Origin: JAKPAM01 sp047601745 | GTDB taxonomy: Bacteria > Pseudomonadota > Gammaproteobacteria > Burkholderiales > Burkholderiaceae_E | Assembly (NCBI GenBank): GCA_047601745.1 | Contig: JASGIS010000001.1 | Coordinates: forward strand, 5,766,001-5,830,000 | Direction of reading: 5' to 3' | DNA: 64,000 bases | Shown: piece after piece, positions 53,102 through 61,594 of the stretch | Position numbering within the stretch: position 1 is the first letter of the stretch | How the letters are laid out: every line of letters starts with the position of its first letter | Position numbers and translations under genes: made by a program | The notes under the pieces: generated by a model | The model's database searches: none | What the model saw: the letters and a program-made list of their open reading frames with translations, nothing else | What the model was told of the DNA's origin: nothing

Positions 53102-53458
53102 ATGAAAGATACCGCGGAGTTGATCAAGATCATCGATCGCGCGGTCGACCAGTTCGACGGCGATCTCGATGAGCTGGAAAGCGCGATCGGCATGCTGATA
53201 CTCGGCCGCCACTATGGCTGGCGCGTCATGCTGCTCGTCCATAGTCCGATGACGATCCGCAAGTATCAGAAGATCCTGGGCATCGCGCATCTGCGCGAGG
53301 TGCTGCCGGAGGTCGGCGTGCTCGCGCATCGATCGAACGCCTGGCGGCTCGTCGACGGCACGCGCAACTTCTGGAAGGTCGTCCGCGGGCAGATCGGCGG
53401 CGTGCGCTCGTCGCGTGTCGAACGCGGCTCGGACGAAGCACCGCCGAAAACGCGCTGA
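53102..53458 (+). CDS. Conserved-looking hypothetical protein, 118 residues
   Basis: Not recognised. A small mixed alpha/beta protein (MKDTAELIKIIDRAVDQFDGDLDELESAIGML) with no signal peptide or membrane helix and a basic, probably disordered tail. Codon usage matches the surroundings and the frame shows the strong GC third-position pattern of real genes. It diverges from the FTR1-like gene with 81 bp between; a TACTATAC sequence at 53053-53060 may be its -10 region. Confidence 0.7.
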   Translation: MKDTAELIKIIDRAVDQFDGDLDELESAIGMLILGRHYGWRVMLLVHSPMTIRKYQKILGIAHLREVLPEVGVLAHRSNAWRLVDGTRNFWKVVRGQIGGVRSSRVERGSDEAPPKTR

Positions 53459-53528
53459 GGCGGGCGCGAGTTCCGGCTCGCCCCTCGGCACGCTGCTTGA
53501 GGCCTACCCTGCCCGAGGCCGGCCCCCT

Positions 53529-54521
53529 TCAGGCCCGTTCGGCGCCCTCGCCCACCGGCGAGTCGTCCAGCGTGTCCGGCTGCGTCGTCAGATGCCGGCG
53601 CAGCGCCATCAGACGCCTGTCGCGCCAGCGCCCGCGCTCGGACAGGCGGCTGCGGTCGAGCCGCTGCCGGCGTTCGGCCGCGACCTTGGCGACCACGTCG
53701 GCCGACCAGTCGTTCGGCCCCTGCTCGCGGCCGACCCTGGCATACGTGTGACCGTACCGGGACGCATAGTCTTCGACGCCGCCCGGCGCGTTCAGGTCGA
53801 TCGTCTCGAACGGCCCGATGAACGACCAGCGCAGCCCGAGGCCGAACTTCATCACCTTGTCCAGATCCTCGGTGCTCGCATAGCCTTGTTCGAACAGGTT
53901 CATCACCTCGTTGAGCACCGCGCCCTGGATCCGGTTGAGCAGGAAACCGTCGATCTCCCGGCTGATCCGCACCGGCTCCTGCCCGACCTCGCGATAGAGC
54001 GCGATCGCCCGGTCCACGGTATCGGGCGCCGTCCACGGCGCCGGACAAACCTCGACGAGCGGAACGAGGTTGGGCGGATTGGTCGGGTGCGCGACCAGGC
54101 AGCGATGGCGGCCGGCCAGGTCCTCGGTGAACCGCGACGCCGGCAGCCAGGACGTGGAGCTGGCCAGGATCGCATCCGGAGGCGCGGCCTCGTCCATCGC
54201 CGAAAAGATCGCTCGCTTGGCCTCGACGGTCTCCGGGATGTTCTCCTGGACGAGCGCCGCGCCGTCGCAGGCGTCCCGAAGCGAATCGGTCGGGCGGATC
54301 CGGGCGACGATGGCGTCCGGCGTCTCGTCGAGCAGGCCGGCAGCGCGCATGTCGCGCAGCGTCTGCGCGATCTGTCGGACGGCCTCGTCCAGTTTCGGCG
54401 CCTTCGTCCCGTGCAGCCTGACCGCCCATCCTGCGCGCGCGAACACGATCGCCCACGCGCGCCCGATCATGCCGGCGCCGATGATGCCGGCGATGCGCGG
54501 CGATTCACTGGGGCCGGCCAT
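53529..54521 (-). CDS. 3-hydroxyacyl-CoA dehydrogenase/L-gulonate 3-dehydrogenase-like
   Basis: 330 residues. N-terminal NAD-binding Rossmann domain (IAGIIGAGMIGRAWAIVFARAGWAV), the VQENIPETVEAKRAIFSAMD and ASSTSWLPASR segments, the catalytic-His region LVAHPTNPPNLVPLVEV, and a C-terminal helical domain. The protein resembles lambda-crystallin/L-gulonate dehydrogenase more than fatty-acid enzymes, since it lacks any fused partner and sits with sugar-catabolism genes. The C-terminal 60 residues are Arg-rich and unusual. Its start is just after the Bug-protein stop. Confidence 0.82.
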   Translation of the reverse strand: MAGPSESPRIAGIIGAGMIGRAWAIVFARAGWAVRLHGTKAPKLDEAVRQIAQTLRDMRAAGLLDETPDAIVARIRPTDSLRDACDGAALVQENIPETVEAKRAIFSAMDEAAPPDAILASSTSWLPASRFTEDLAGRHRCLVAHPTNPPNLVPLVEVCPAPWTAPDTVDRAIALYREVGQEPVRISREIDGFLLNRIQGAVLNEVMNLFEQGYASTEDLDKVMKFGLGLRWSFIGPFETIDLNAPGGVEDYASRYGHTYARVGREQGPNDWSADVVAKVAAERRQRLDRSRLSERGRWRDRRLMALRRHLTTQPDTLDDSPVGEGAERA

Positions 54522-54522
54522 G

Positions 54523-55536
54523 TCAGTCGGCGCGAATGTCGTTGGACTTGACCACGCGCCCCCACAGCTCGAACTGATCGCGCGTCAGCGCCGCCAGTTC
54601 CTCGGCCGTTCCGCCGCCGGGTTCATCGCCGCGGTCCACGATCACCTTGCGCACCGCGGCATCGGCCAGCGCGGCATTCATCGCGGCGTTGGCCTTCTTG
54701 ACGATGTCCTGCGACAGGCCCGGAGGGCCGTACAAACCGATGAACGAGATGATCTCGAAATCCTTGAGTCCGCATTCGGCCGCGGTCGGCACGTCGGGCA
54801 GCACCGGAATGCGCTGCTTGCTGGTGACCATCAGCGGGCGCATCTGACCGGTCTTGACGAACGGCGACACGACCGAGGCCGCGTCGAACATCGCCTCGAC
54901 CCGGCCCGCGATCAGGTCGACCGACACGGCGGCCGCACCCTTGTACGGCACGTGGTTCATCGCCGGCTTGCCCAAGCGCTCGCGCAGCAGTTCCATCGTC
55001 ACGTGCGTGAGGCCGCCCGCGCCGGAACTGCCGTAGTTGATGCCGTCCTTCTTGCCCTGTTCCTGGACGAACTGGGCGAACTGCCGGTAGTCCTTGTACG
55101 GCGACGTGCTCGGCACGACCAGGACCAGGCCCGACGTCAGCATCGTGCCGATCGGCGTGAACTTCAGCGGATCGACCATCTGCGTCGTCCGGTACGTATG
55201 CGGATTGATCGTCAGCACGCCGTTGCCCGCCAGCAGGCGATAGCCGTCCGGCGGGGAATGCAGCACCAGGTCCGCGCCGATGTTGCCGTTGACCCCGCCG
55301 CGGTTGTCGATGATCACCGACTTGCCCAGCGCCGTCTGCATGCCCGGCGTCAACGCGCGCGCGACGAAGTCGGTCTGCCCGCCCGGCGGATAGCCGACCA
55401 CCAGCGTCACGTTCTTGGTCGGCCAGTCGCTTTGCGCGAAACCGGACGGCGCGATCATCATCGATCCGCCGACGGCCCCCAGCGCGCGCAGGGCGGCGCG
55501 GCGGGTTGCTTTGAACTCGAAGCCAGCGTCATGCAT
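54523..55536 (-). CDS. Bug/TctC-family periplasmic solute-binding protein
   Basis: 337 residues. N-terminal export signal with twin Arg (ATRRAALRALGAVGGSMM...GFAQ), then the Bug family features VTLVVGYPPGGQTDFVARAL, VIIDNRGGVNGNIGADLV, NYGSSGAGGLTHVTMELL and VPYKGAAAVSVDLIAGRVEAMFD. Such proteins bind small carboxylates; no TctA/TctB partners are here, as is usual for Bug genes in Burkholderiales. Ligand unknown but likely a sugar acid, given the neighbours. Confidence 0.93.
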   Translation of the reverse strand: MHDAGFEFKATRRAALRALGAVGGSMMIAPSGFAQSDWPTKNVTLVVGYPPGGQTDFVARALTPGMQTALGKSVIIDNRGGVNGNIGADLVLHSPPDGYRLLAGNGVLTINPHTYRTTQMVDPLKFTPIGTMLTSGLVLVVPSTSPYKDYRQFAQFVQEQGKKDGINYGSSGAGGLTHVTMELLRERLGKPAMNHVPYKGAAAVSVDLIAGRVEAMFDAASVVSPFVKTGQMRPLMVTSKQRIPVLPDVPTAAECGLKDFEIISFIGLYGPPGLSQDIVKKANAAMNAALADAAVRKVIVDRGDEPGGGTAEELAALTRDQFELWGRVVKSNDIRAD

Positions 55537-55593
55537 GGAAATGTGTCTCCTGGTAGTAGGAATGGCCTTTCGTCGCCGCGTCGATCCGACGCG

Positions 55594-56397
55594 TCAGGCC
55601 GGTTGCGGATTCTGCTTCAGATCGTAGAGGATCGCAGCGCTGGTCAGGCCGCCGTCGACGACCAGATCATGGGCGGTGACGAAGCGCGCGTCGTCGCTGA
55701 CGAGGAAAGCGATCGCATCGGCCACCTCGTCGGGCCGGCCGTAGCGCGCCATCGGCGTCGCCGCGACGATCGCGTCGCGGATGACCTGGTTGTGCAGCGT
55801 CGCGGTTTGCGGCGTTTCGATCGGCCCGGGCGAAACCGAGTTGACCGTGACGCCGAACGGCGCGAGGTCGATCGCGCAGGATTTGGCCAGGGCCAGCACG
55901 CCGCCCTTCGATGCGCAATAAGCGGCGCGTCCGGACCAGACCTGCTGGCCCGAGATCGACGCGATGAAAACGATGCGGCCCGATCGGCGCGCGGCCATGT
56001 GGCGGCCGACGAACTGCGTGCACAGGTAGCTGCCGGTCAGGTTGATCGCGATCACCCGGTTCCACGCGTCCAGCGGGTTGTCGAGCACCGATCCCTGGTA
56101 GCTGACCCCGGCGCTGTTGACCAACGCGTCGATGCGGCCGAAGTCGGCGATGACCGCATCGACGACCTGCTCGACGCTCGCGGCGTCGCAGACGTCCAGC
56201 CGATAAGTGCGCGCGCGCGAGGCGTCGACGCCCAGTTCGGCCTGCGCGTCGCGCAGCCGCGCCTCGTCGACGTCGGCCAGCGCGACGGACGCGCCATCGC
56301 GCACCAGCCGCTTGGCACTGGCCAGACCCAGGCCGCTCGCGCCGCCGGTGATCAGAACGACCTTGTCGGCCATCCGGCCGTCTCGGGATGTAGTCAT
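55594..56397 (-). CDS. SDR family oxidoreductase
   Basis: 267 residues. TGGASGLGLASAKRLVRDG cofactor motif, acidic residue in ALADVDEA indicating NAD, NSAGVSYQG, and catalytic Ser (FIASISG), Tyr-x-x-x-Lys (YCASK). Start ATG 56397 (MTTSRDGRM); an ATG at 56409 is also in frame. Within the operon between the Bug gene and iolC, it probably oxidises a polyol or sugar acid. Confidence 0.9.
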   Translation of the reverse strand: MTTSRDGRMADKVVLITGGASGLGLASAKRLVRDGASVALADVDEARLRDAQAELGVDASRARTYRLDVCDAASVEQVVDAVIADFGRIDALVNSAGVSYQGSVLDNPLDAWNRVIAINLTGSYLCTQFVGRHMAARRSGRIVFIASISGQQVWSGRAAYCASKGGVLALAKSCAIDLAPFGVTVNSVSPGPIETPQTATLHNQVIRDAIVAATPMARYGRPDEVADAIAFLVSDDARFVTAHDLVVDGGLTSAAILYDLKQNPQPA

Positions 56398-56427
56398 CAG
56401 GATCTCCACAAAGGGATTGCCCGCCGG

Positions 56428-58431
56428 TCAGGGCAGCAGGGAATCGATCGAAACCGAGGGCTCGGCGCGCCGCGCGCTCGAAGCGTTCGCGCGAGCGTCC
56501 CGCCAGCCGCGGATCAGACGCTCGAAACCGTCGCGGACGCTTTGGCGGAATCCCGCGTCGTCGAGTTCGCCGCGCAGCCAGGCCCGGGTCGGTGCCATCC
56601 AGACGGACCGCCCGACCATGAAACCCTTGACGATCGGCGCGGTCGCCTGCGCGAAATCCGCGATCAGCCGATCGAGCGGCTGCGACAGGCCCAGGATCAC
56701 GGCGCCGCGGCAGTACGGATCGTTCTGCTGCACGAGCCGGTCGAGTTCGTCCCAGCACTCGGCGCGCATCGCCGCCAGCTTCCACCACTCCGGCTTCAAG
56801 CCGATCTCGTAGAAACGACGGATCGCCCGGATCGCGGCCTCGCCGCCGTCCTGCGCGACGGCGCCGCCGGCCGGATCGGGAGGAATCACTTCGAGCAGCA
56901 GCTCGTGGCCGGTGGCGCGTGTCGCCTCCCACAATCCGGCCAGCCAGGTTTCCTGTTCCTGCCGAAGGGCCGGCGGATCGTCGGGATGGTAGGCCACCAG
57001 GCACTTGACCACTTGTTCGAGCGGCCAGTTCCTCAGGTGCGTACCGATCGAATCGGTGCCGTCGAAGCGCAACGGACGCGAGCCGGGAAGCTCGACCGGC
57101 CGCCCGACCCACCAGCCGCGCCCGGTGGCCGCGTGCAAGGCGGCCTCGCCCAGGCCGGCCCGCCCGTCGATCAACACGCCCAGACGCCCCCGATAGGCGG
57201 GCTCGCTCGCCTCGAGTTCGGCGACCACCTCGTTCATCAGGCGCTTGACCGTCGCCAGGCGGTCGACCGGTACCGCCAGTTCGCTGGCGATCGCCTCGAA
57301 CTGCGAGCGATGATCGTAGGCCAGCGCATAGAGTTCGGGCCATTGCGCGCGGCGCGCGCTGACGCGATGCAGGTGCGAGAGCTGCGGATCGCGATCCGGT
57401 TTCGGATGGCGGTTGCCGGAGAACCAGTGCGCGAGTTCGGCCGGCGTCGGCATCGCCGGCGCGCAACCATGCCGCGACACGACGATGGCCCCGCAGGCGT
57501 TGGCGATCCTGGCGGACTGCTCCCAGCTCTTGCCGCGCAACAGACCGGCCAGCAGGCCGGACGCGAACGCGTCGCCGGCGCCGAGCACGTTCAGCACCTC
57601 GATCCGCTCGCCGAGCACCGTCACCGCGTCGTCGATCCGGTCCGGGATGTCGCCGGTGATGATGCTGCAACCGAGCGCGCCGCGCTTGACGACGAACGCC
57701 GCCGCCGTGCACTCGCGCGCGCGGCGCAGACAGGCGATCAGATCGCCTTCGACCCCGCCGGCGATCATCCATTCCTCTTCGGTACCGATGATCAGTTCGA
57801 ACAGGCCCAGTTGCGCCTGCAGATGCGCGCTGACCTGATCGTCGCGGATATAGCGCGTCTCGCCGTCGCCGCGACCGGTCAGCCCCCACAGCACCGGCCG
57901 GTAGTCGATGTCGAGCACCCGGACCGCACCGTGGCGCCCGGCCAGCTCGAGCGCGCGGCTGCTGGCCGCCAGCACGGTCGGCGCGCTCAGGTGCGTACCG
58001 GTGATCAGCAGGCTCCGGCATCGCGCGACGAAGTCCTCGTCGATCAGCGCCGCGTCGAGCGCCATGTCCGCGCAGTTCTCCCTGGCGAACAGCAGCGGAA
58101 ACGTATGCTGGTCCTTGATGCCCAGCAGCACCATCCCGGTCAGGCGCTGCCGGTCGATCTGGACCTGGCTGACGTCGCACCCTTCCCGGCTCAGCGTATC
58201 GAGCAGGAACCGACCGTTCTGCTCGTCGCCGACGCGCGAGATCATCGCCGACCTCATGCCCAGGCGAGCCGTTCCGAACGCGATGTTCGCCGATGAACCG
58301 CCGAGATATTTGGAAAAGCTGTTGGCCGCTTCCAGGCTGCAGCCGATCTGGTCCGCGTACAGATCGACGGCGAGCCGGCCGAGGCAGGCGATGTCGAACG
58401 GACGGCCGTCCGGGAAGGCGAGCGTTTGCAT
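56428..58431 (-). CDS. iolC: Bifunctional 5-dehydro-2-deoxygluconokinase/DUF2090 aldolase-like (IolC fusion)
   Basis: 667 residues in two parts. Residues 1-330 are a PfkB sugar kinase like IolC (FDIACLGRLAVDLYADQIGCSLEAANSFSKYLGGSSANIAFG; catalytic VLGAGDAFASGLLAGLL). Residues about 350-650 are DUF2090 (WPELYALAYDHRSQFEAIA; GRLGVLIDGRAGLGEAALH; LKPEWWKLAA), thought to act as the phosphogluconate aldolase. This matches inositol catabolism, but no iolB, iolD, iolE or iolG is in the window. ATG 58431 (MQTLAFPDGRPFD) is chosen over 58500, which crosses the control region. Confidence 0.9.
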   Translation of the reverse strand: MQTLAFPDGRPFDIACLGRLAVDLYADQIGCSLEAANSFSKYLGGSSANIAFGTARLGMRSAMISRVGDEQNGRFLLDTLSREGCDVSQVQIDRQRLTGMVLLGIKDQHTFPLLFARENCADMALDAALIDEDFVARCRSLLITGTHLSAPTVLAASSRALELAGRHGAVRVLDIDYRPVLWGLTGRGDGETRYIRDDQVSAHLQAQLGLFELIIGTEEEWMIAGGVEGDLIACLRRARECTAAAFVVKRGALGCSIITGDIPDRIDDAVTVLGERIEVLNVLGAGDAFASGLLAGLLRGKSWEQSARIANACGAIVVSRHGCAPAMPTPAELAHWFSGNRHPKPDRDPQLSHLHRVSARRAQWPELYALAYDHRSQFEAIASELAVPVDRLATVKRLMNEVVAELEASEPAYRGRLGVLIDGRAGLGEAALHAATGRGWWVGRPVELPGSRPLRFDGTDSIGTHLRNWPLEQVVKCLVAYHPDDPPALRQEQETWLAGLWEATRATGHELLLEVIPPDPAGGAVAQDGGEAAIRAIRRFYEIGLKPEWWKLAAMRAECWDELDRLVQQNDPYCRGAVILGLSQPLDRLIADFAQATAPIVKGFMVGRSVWMAPTRAWLRGELDDAGFRQSVRDGFERLIRGWRDARANASSARRAEPSVSIDSLLP

Positions 58432-58482
58432 GGTGTCCGGGTCTGCCCTCTGTGTCTCTGGTCGGAGCGCAGTGTACGGGTG

Positions 58483-58540
58483 ATTAGAAAAAAATGTCAA
58501 TATGATAGAAAATTAGAAACCCATGCATTGCCATGCATCG
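58483..58540. promoter_or_regulatory. AT-rich divergent control region with repeats
   Basis: Between iolC and the RpiR gene, two copies of ATTAGAAA (58483-58490, 58512-58519) 29 bp apart flank an AT-rich run, followed by two CCATGCAT boxes (58521-58528 and 58531-58538) spaced 10 bp. It is a good candidate operator for the divergent regulator, but no IolR consensus was matched. Confidence 0.4.
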
Positions 58541-58620
58541 GAAACCCGTGTGCCCGCCATGCTCTGGTGGCGGCCCGGTTTCGGCAACGCCATGCCACCC
58601 CCTACAATCACAGGGTATCC

Positions 58621-59493
58621 ATGAGCGCTCCTCCGTCCCCTCCGCCCACGAGCAAGCCGGCCACCGCCGACGAACTGCTGGTGCTGATCCGCGCGCATTT
58701 CGACGGACTGAGCCGCCAGCTCAAACAGATCGCCAAATACATCGAAGCCCATCGCGATCACATCGGCCTCGAAGGCGTGCAGGAAACGGCGGCCCGGTGC
58801 GGCGTCCAGCCGTCCGCGATCATCCGCTTCGCCCAACAGTTCAACCTGTCCGGCTTTTCGGAGATGCAGGGGCTGTTCCGCGACGAGGCGGCCCGACGGC
58901 TGTCTCCGCGCGGCGACTACCAGGACCGCATCCGTTCGCTGGTGGACAGTGGCGCTCCGCCGCTGCAATCGGAAAGAATCGCCCGCGAGGTGATCCGCGG
59001 CAGCGTGCAGAGCCTGCAGGCCCTCGACGCCGGACTCGCCGACGGCGAGCTGGAAACGGCCGTCAAGCTGATGGCCAAGGCGCATTCGCTGTGGCTGGTC
59101 GCGAACCGACGCGCGTTTCCGGTCGGCGCCTATCTCGCCTATGCGCTGCGGCACACGGCCAAGCCCGTCCATTGGCTCAACGGATTGGGGCACATGCAGC
59201 AAGGCGAGTTGCGCGCCATCACCCGGCAGGACGTGATGATCGCGACCTCGTTCGAACCCTATGCCAGGGAAACTCTCGAGGTCGTCGAATCGGCGCATGC
59301 GCGCGGCGCGCGGATCATCGCGATCACGGACAGCCAGTTCAGCCCGCTGGCCAGGAACGCCGCGGCGACGCTCGTGGCCCAGGACAGCGAGACCTACGGC
59401 TTTCGTTCGCTGACGGCGGCGCTCTGCGTCGCGCAGGCGCTGTTCATCGGCCTGGCTTATCGGCTCGAGGCGGCGCCGCAGAAGAAGCGGTAG
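58621..59493 (+). CDS. RpiR-family transcriptional regulator (IolR/MurR-like)
   Basis: 290 residues. N-terminal HTH_6 domain (LSRQLKQIAKYIEAHRDHIGLEGVQETAARCGVQPSAIIRFAQQFNLSGFSEMQ) and C-terminal SIS sugar-phosphate-binding domain (WLVANRRAFPVGAYLAYAL; VMIATSFEPYARETLEVVESAHARGARIIAITDSQ). ATG 58621 begins a Pro/Ser-rich lead. It probably senses a phosphorylated intermediate made by the divergent IolC-type kinase and controls that operon. Confidence 0.9.
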   Translation: MSAPPSPPPTSKPATADELLVLIRAHFDGLSRQLKQIAKYIEAHRDHIGLEGVQETAARCGVQPSAIIRFAQQFNLSGFSEMQGLFRDEAARRLSPRGDYQDRIRSLVDSGAPPLQSERIAREVIRGSVQSLQALDAGLADGELETAVKLMAKAHSLWLVANRRAFPVGAYLAYALRHTAKPVHWLNGLGHMQQGELRAITRQDVMIATSFEPYARETLEVVESAHARGARIIAITDSQFSPLARNAAATLVAQDSETYGFRSLTAALCVAQALFIGLAYRLEAAPQKKR

Positions 59494-59689
59494 ACGGGGG
59501 CGCAAGCCAGGGGTGCAAGGCGGGAACAGGCCGGATGCGTCAGCCGGCGTCACCCAGCCCTCCCGGTTCGGCTACGGCTTTCGGCCATTTCACAATGCTG
59601 AAGCCCTCCCAGTCACTCTGCTTTACACATTGGCCCTGAAAAGCCAACCGATCCGATATAAGTATTTGATTATTATTAGTTTTCATATC

Positions 59690-59705
59690 TGGCCCGAATG
59701 TTGCT
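59690..59705 (+). promoter_or_regulatory. Sigma-54 (-24/-12) promoter
   Basis: TGGCCCGAATGTTGCT matches the sigma-54 consensus TGGCACG-N4-TTGCW in all but one position, with GG (59691-59692) and GC (59703-59704) separated by exactly 10 bp. It lies about 45 bp upstream of the PEP-CTERM gene start, downstream of an AT-rich stretch (59654-59690) that could bend for IHF. Confidence 0.82.
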
Positions 59706-59748
59706 CCTACGAAGCGCAGCACCCTTCGGACCCACATGGGAGTTCCCA

Positions 59749-60453
59749 ATGAAAATGAAAAAAGAGATAACGAAATTCCTGGCGAAGGCGTCGGTGGCCG
59801 CGCTGGGCACCGTGGCCTTTTCGGCATTCGCCGTCCCGACGTTGACGGTGGAGACTGGCGATAGCGCGTCGGTTCCGTCGGCGCAGATAGCCTGCAATGA
59901 TGCGGGCGGCACGGGCGACTTCTGCACCGTCGCCATCCCAGGTCTCAGCGAATGGACTGGAGTCGGGATCTTGTTCGCTCAAGGTTCGACGCAATCGACC
60001 GAGCCTCCGGCAATGCATATCACGTTTGCCGGTGCGTATACATCGAACGGAAATAACGCCGACAACGGCAATGTGATCACTGTTCGCTATAGCGACGATA
60101 GCTTCGTCAGCACAGGTTCGGGCGCGTCGGGAATCCAGGGCTTTTCTCTCACTCTGCCTGGTGGCTGGTCTGTCGTTCAGAACATCTATTTGAACGGTGC
60201 GTTGGTCAGCACGGTTTCGGCAGCCAGCCCAGGTACGGGTATGGCCGGTTTCGCAGAGGCTTCTGCGCCACTCGTTTACACGGCTGCGCCGGGGGCGTAT
60301 ACGCTGACTCAGGAGTTGGTGATTACGGCCAGCCGGAATGGCAGCGGTTCGGTCGATGCCGGCATGGCCGTGCCGGAGCCTGGCGTGTTGGCGCTGATGG
60401 GGTTGGGTGCGCTCGGCCTCGGCTTGCGCCGCCGGCCCCGAAAGGCAGCCTGA
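59749..60453 (+). CDS. PEP-CTERM exported protein
   Basis: 234 residues. N-terminal signal peptide (LAKASVAALGTVAFSAFA), a Ser/Thr/Gly/Asn-rich beta-like middle with two cysteines (IACNDAGGTGDFC), and a C-terminal sorting signal: VPEP, a hydrophobic stretch (GVLALMGLGALGLGL) and RRRPRK. Exosortase (EpsH/XrtA) should process it during export to the cell surface or biofilm matrix. ATG 59749 (MKMKKEI) is used; an ATG at 59698 lies inside the sigma-54 promoter. No exosortase is in the window, but polysaccharide genes begin next door. Confidence 0.92.
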   Translation: MKMKKEITKFLAKASVAALGTVAFSAFAVPTLTVETGDSASVPSAQIACNDAGGTGDFCTVAIPGLSEWTGVGILFAQGSTQSTEPPAMHITFAGAYTSNGNNADNGNVITVRYSDDSFVSTGSGASGIQGFSLTLPGGWSVVQNIYLNGALVSTVSAASPGTGMAGFAEASAPLVYTAAPGAYTLTQELVITASRNGSGSVDAGMAVPEPGVLALMGLGALGLGLRRRPRKAA

Positions 60454-60470
60454 GCGAATTCGGCTTGGAT

Positions 60471-60506
60471 CGACAAAAAGCCCCGCTTCGGCGGGGCTTT
60501 TTGTCG
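60471..60506 (+). terminator. Strong intrinsic terminator of the PEP-CTERM gene
   Basis: Perfect 16-bp stem CGACAAAAAGCCCCGC with a TTCG loop, followed by GCGGGGCTTTTTGTCG. It begins 17 bp after the stop codon; the TTTTT run serves the plus strand and the AAAAA run also permits termination of minus-strand transcripts. Confidence 0.93.
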
Positions 60507-60619
60507 ATGAGAGTTCGACCGGTGAGGACACCCGGCGTCTCGCAAGACCTGTCGCGTGTCGAAACAATCCGAGGATTCCGACCGCTAGAGTCGATTCCGC
60601 TGCCGCATGGCGTCCGGAC

Positions 60620-61414
60620 TCAAGTATCCGCGCGTCGCCGAAATAGTATATGCACCCAGTTGCCGCGGGGCTTCGCGAATCGCTCGGTTGCTCTGCGCAC
60701 CACGAATGCCAATTTGGTCGATGCGCGTTGCACGACAGACCGAGCAACCGGGGCTTTCAACGGCTGGCCGCAGTGGATGCAGGGCTCTTCCTGTCCATAC
60801 GTACCATAAGGATTGCCCCCCAGGTCCATCAGCAACGTCGACAATCCGTTGGTGGCCTCGCGCCGTTCGCCGACATAGGATTCCGATTCCACTTCGAACT
60901 CCGGGAACAGGTTTCGAAGCCGCTGCGAATCGAACGAGTTGACGTGCCCCCATGGAGGGCTCGATTTACCGCAACTTTGGCAAGTACAACGGCCAACTCG
61001 GATATCCTGCTCGTTTGGAACCCCGATGAGGACATGCTTCGCCGAGACCCTCGATATTTCCTTGCAGGCCATCTGCAGCGTGGGTTCGGGAATATGCTCC
61101 AGCACCTCCGCACAAAAGACGACATCAAACTGACGGTCGCTAAAGGGCAGAGCCGCCGCGTTACCCGCCACGCAGTGGACCCTCGGATCCGCGATGTCAG
61201 GAAGCGTCAGATCCAGCGCGGTGACCTGCGCGATACGATCCGCCATCAGCACAGAGAAGTGCCCATCGCGAGCGCCGATGTCCAACGCATTTTCTGCGCT
61301 CCGAGGGAGAAGGCGGAGCAAGTCGGCGGTGCGATCTCTTTCGGCCTCGGAGGCGCGGTAATCCGATAAGTCCATGGGTTGTGTGTACGCTCGGACGCTT
61401 CGCTCAGGAAGCAT
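60620..61414 (-). CDS. SAM-dependent methyltransferase with two Cys pairs
   Basis: 264 residues. Class I fold: NALDIGARDGHFSVLMADRIAQVTALDLTLP (motif I, with Arg-Asp replacing the usual Gly-x-Gly end), FDVVFCAEVLEHIPEP (motif II). CTCQSCGK and CIHCG could bind zinc. The low GC content and location with surface-polysaccharide genes suggest methylation of a sugar or lipid carrier. Start ATG 61414 is tentative; ATG 61375 and TTG 61435 are alternatives, and none has a clear Shine-Dalgarno. Confidence 0.78.
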   Translation of the reverse strand: MLPERSVRAYTQPMDLSDYRASEAERDRTADLLRLLPRSAENALDIGARDGHFSVLMADRIAQVTALDLTLPDIADPRVHCVAGNAAALPFSDRQFDVVFCAEVLEHIPEPTLQMACKEISRVSAKHVLIGVPNEQDIRVGRCTCQSCGKSSPPWGHVNSFDSQRLRNLFPEFEVESESYVGERREATNGLSTLLMDLGGNPYGTYGQEEPCIHCGQPLKAPVARSVVQRASTKLAFVVRRATERFAKPRGNWVHILFRRRADT

Positions 61415-61594
61415 GGTAAGTGTCGAGTGCTGCAATCCGCTGATTCGGATGATTGCTCGAAACGAAAGGAGCTGGACAGCAGCTCAAGCCTCGATTGTAC
61501 AACTCGCGCGAGGACATCTTCGCTCGCAGACCGCCAGCAGAACCGGCTGGCATGGATCGGCCGAACGACCTCCACTCGCCACTGCGGCCGCCCG

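Noticed and set aside
54070..58296. A 1408-codon open frame on the plus strand
   Set aside because: It lies antisense to four clear genes (dehydrogenase, Bug, SDR, iolC) and its product is Arg/Asp/Ala-rich without any domain; it is a GC-rich shadow frame.
59698..59748. Earlier PEP-CTERM start giving MLLLRSAAPFG
   Set aside because: The codon lies within the sigma-54 promoter and precedes the likely transcript start; MKMKKEI gives a normal signal peptide.
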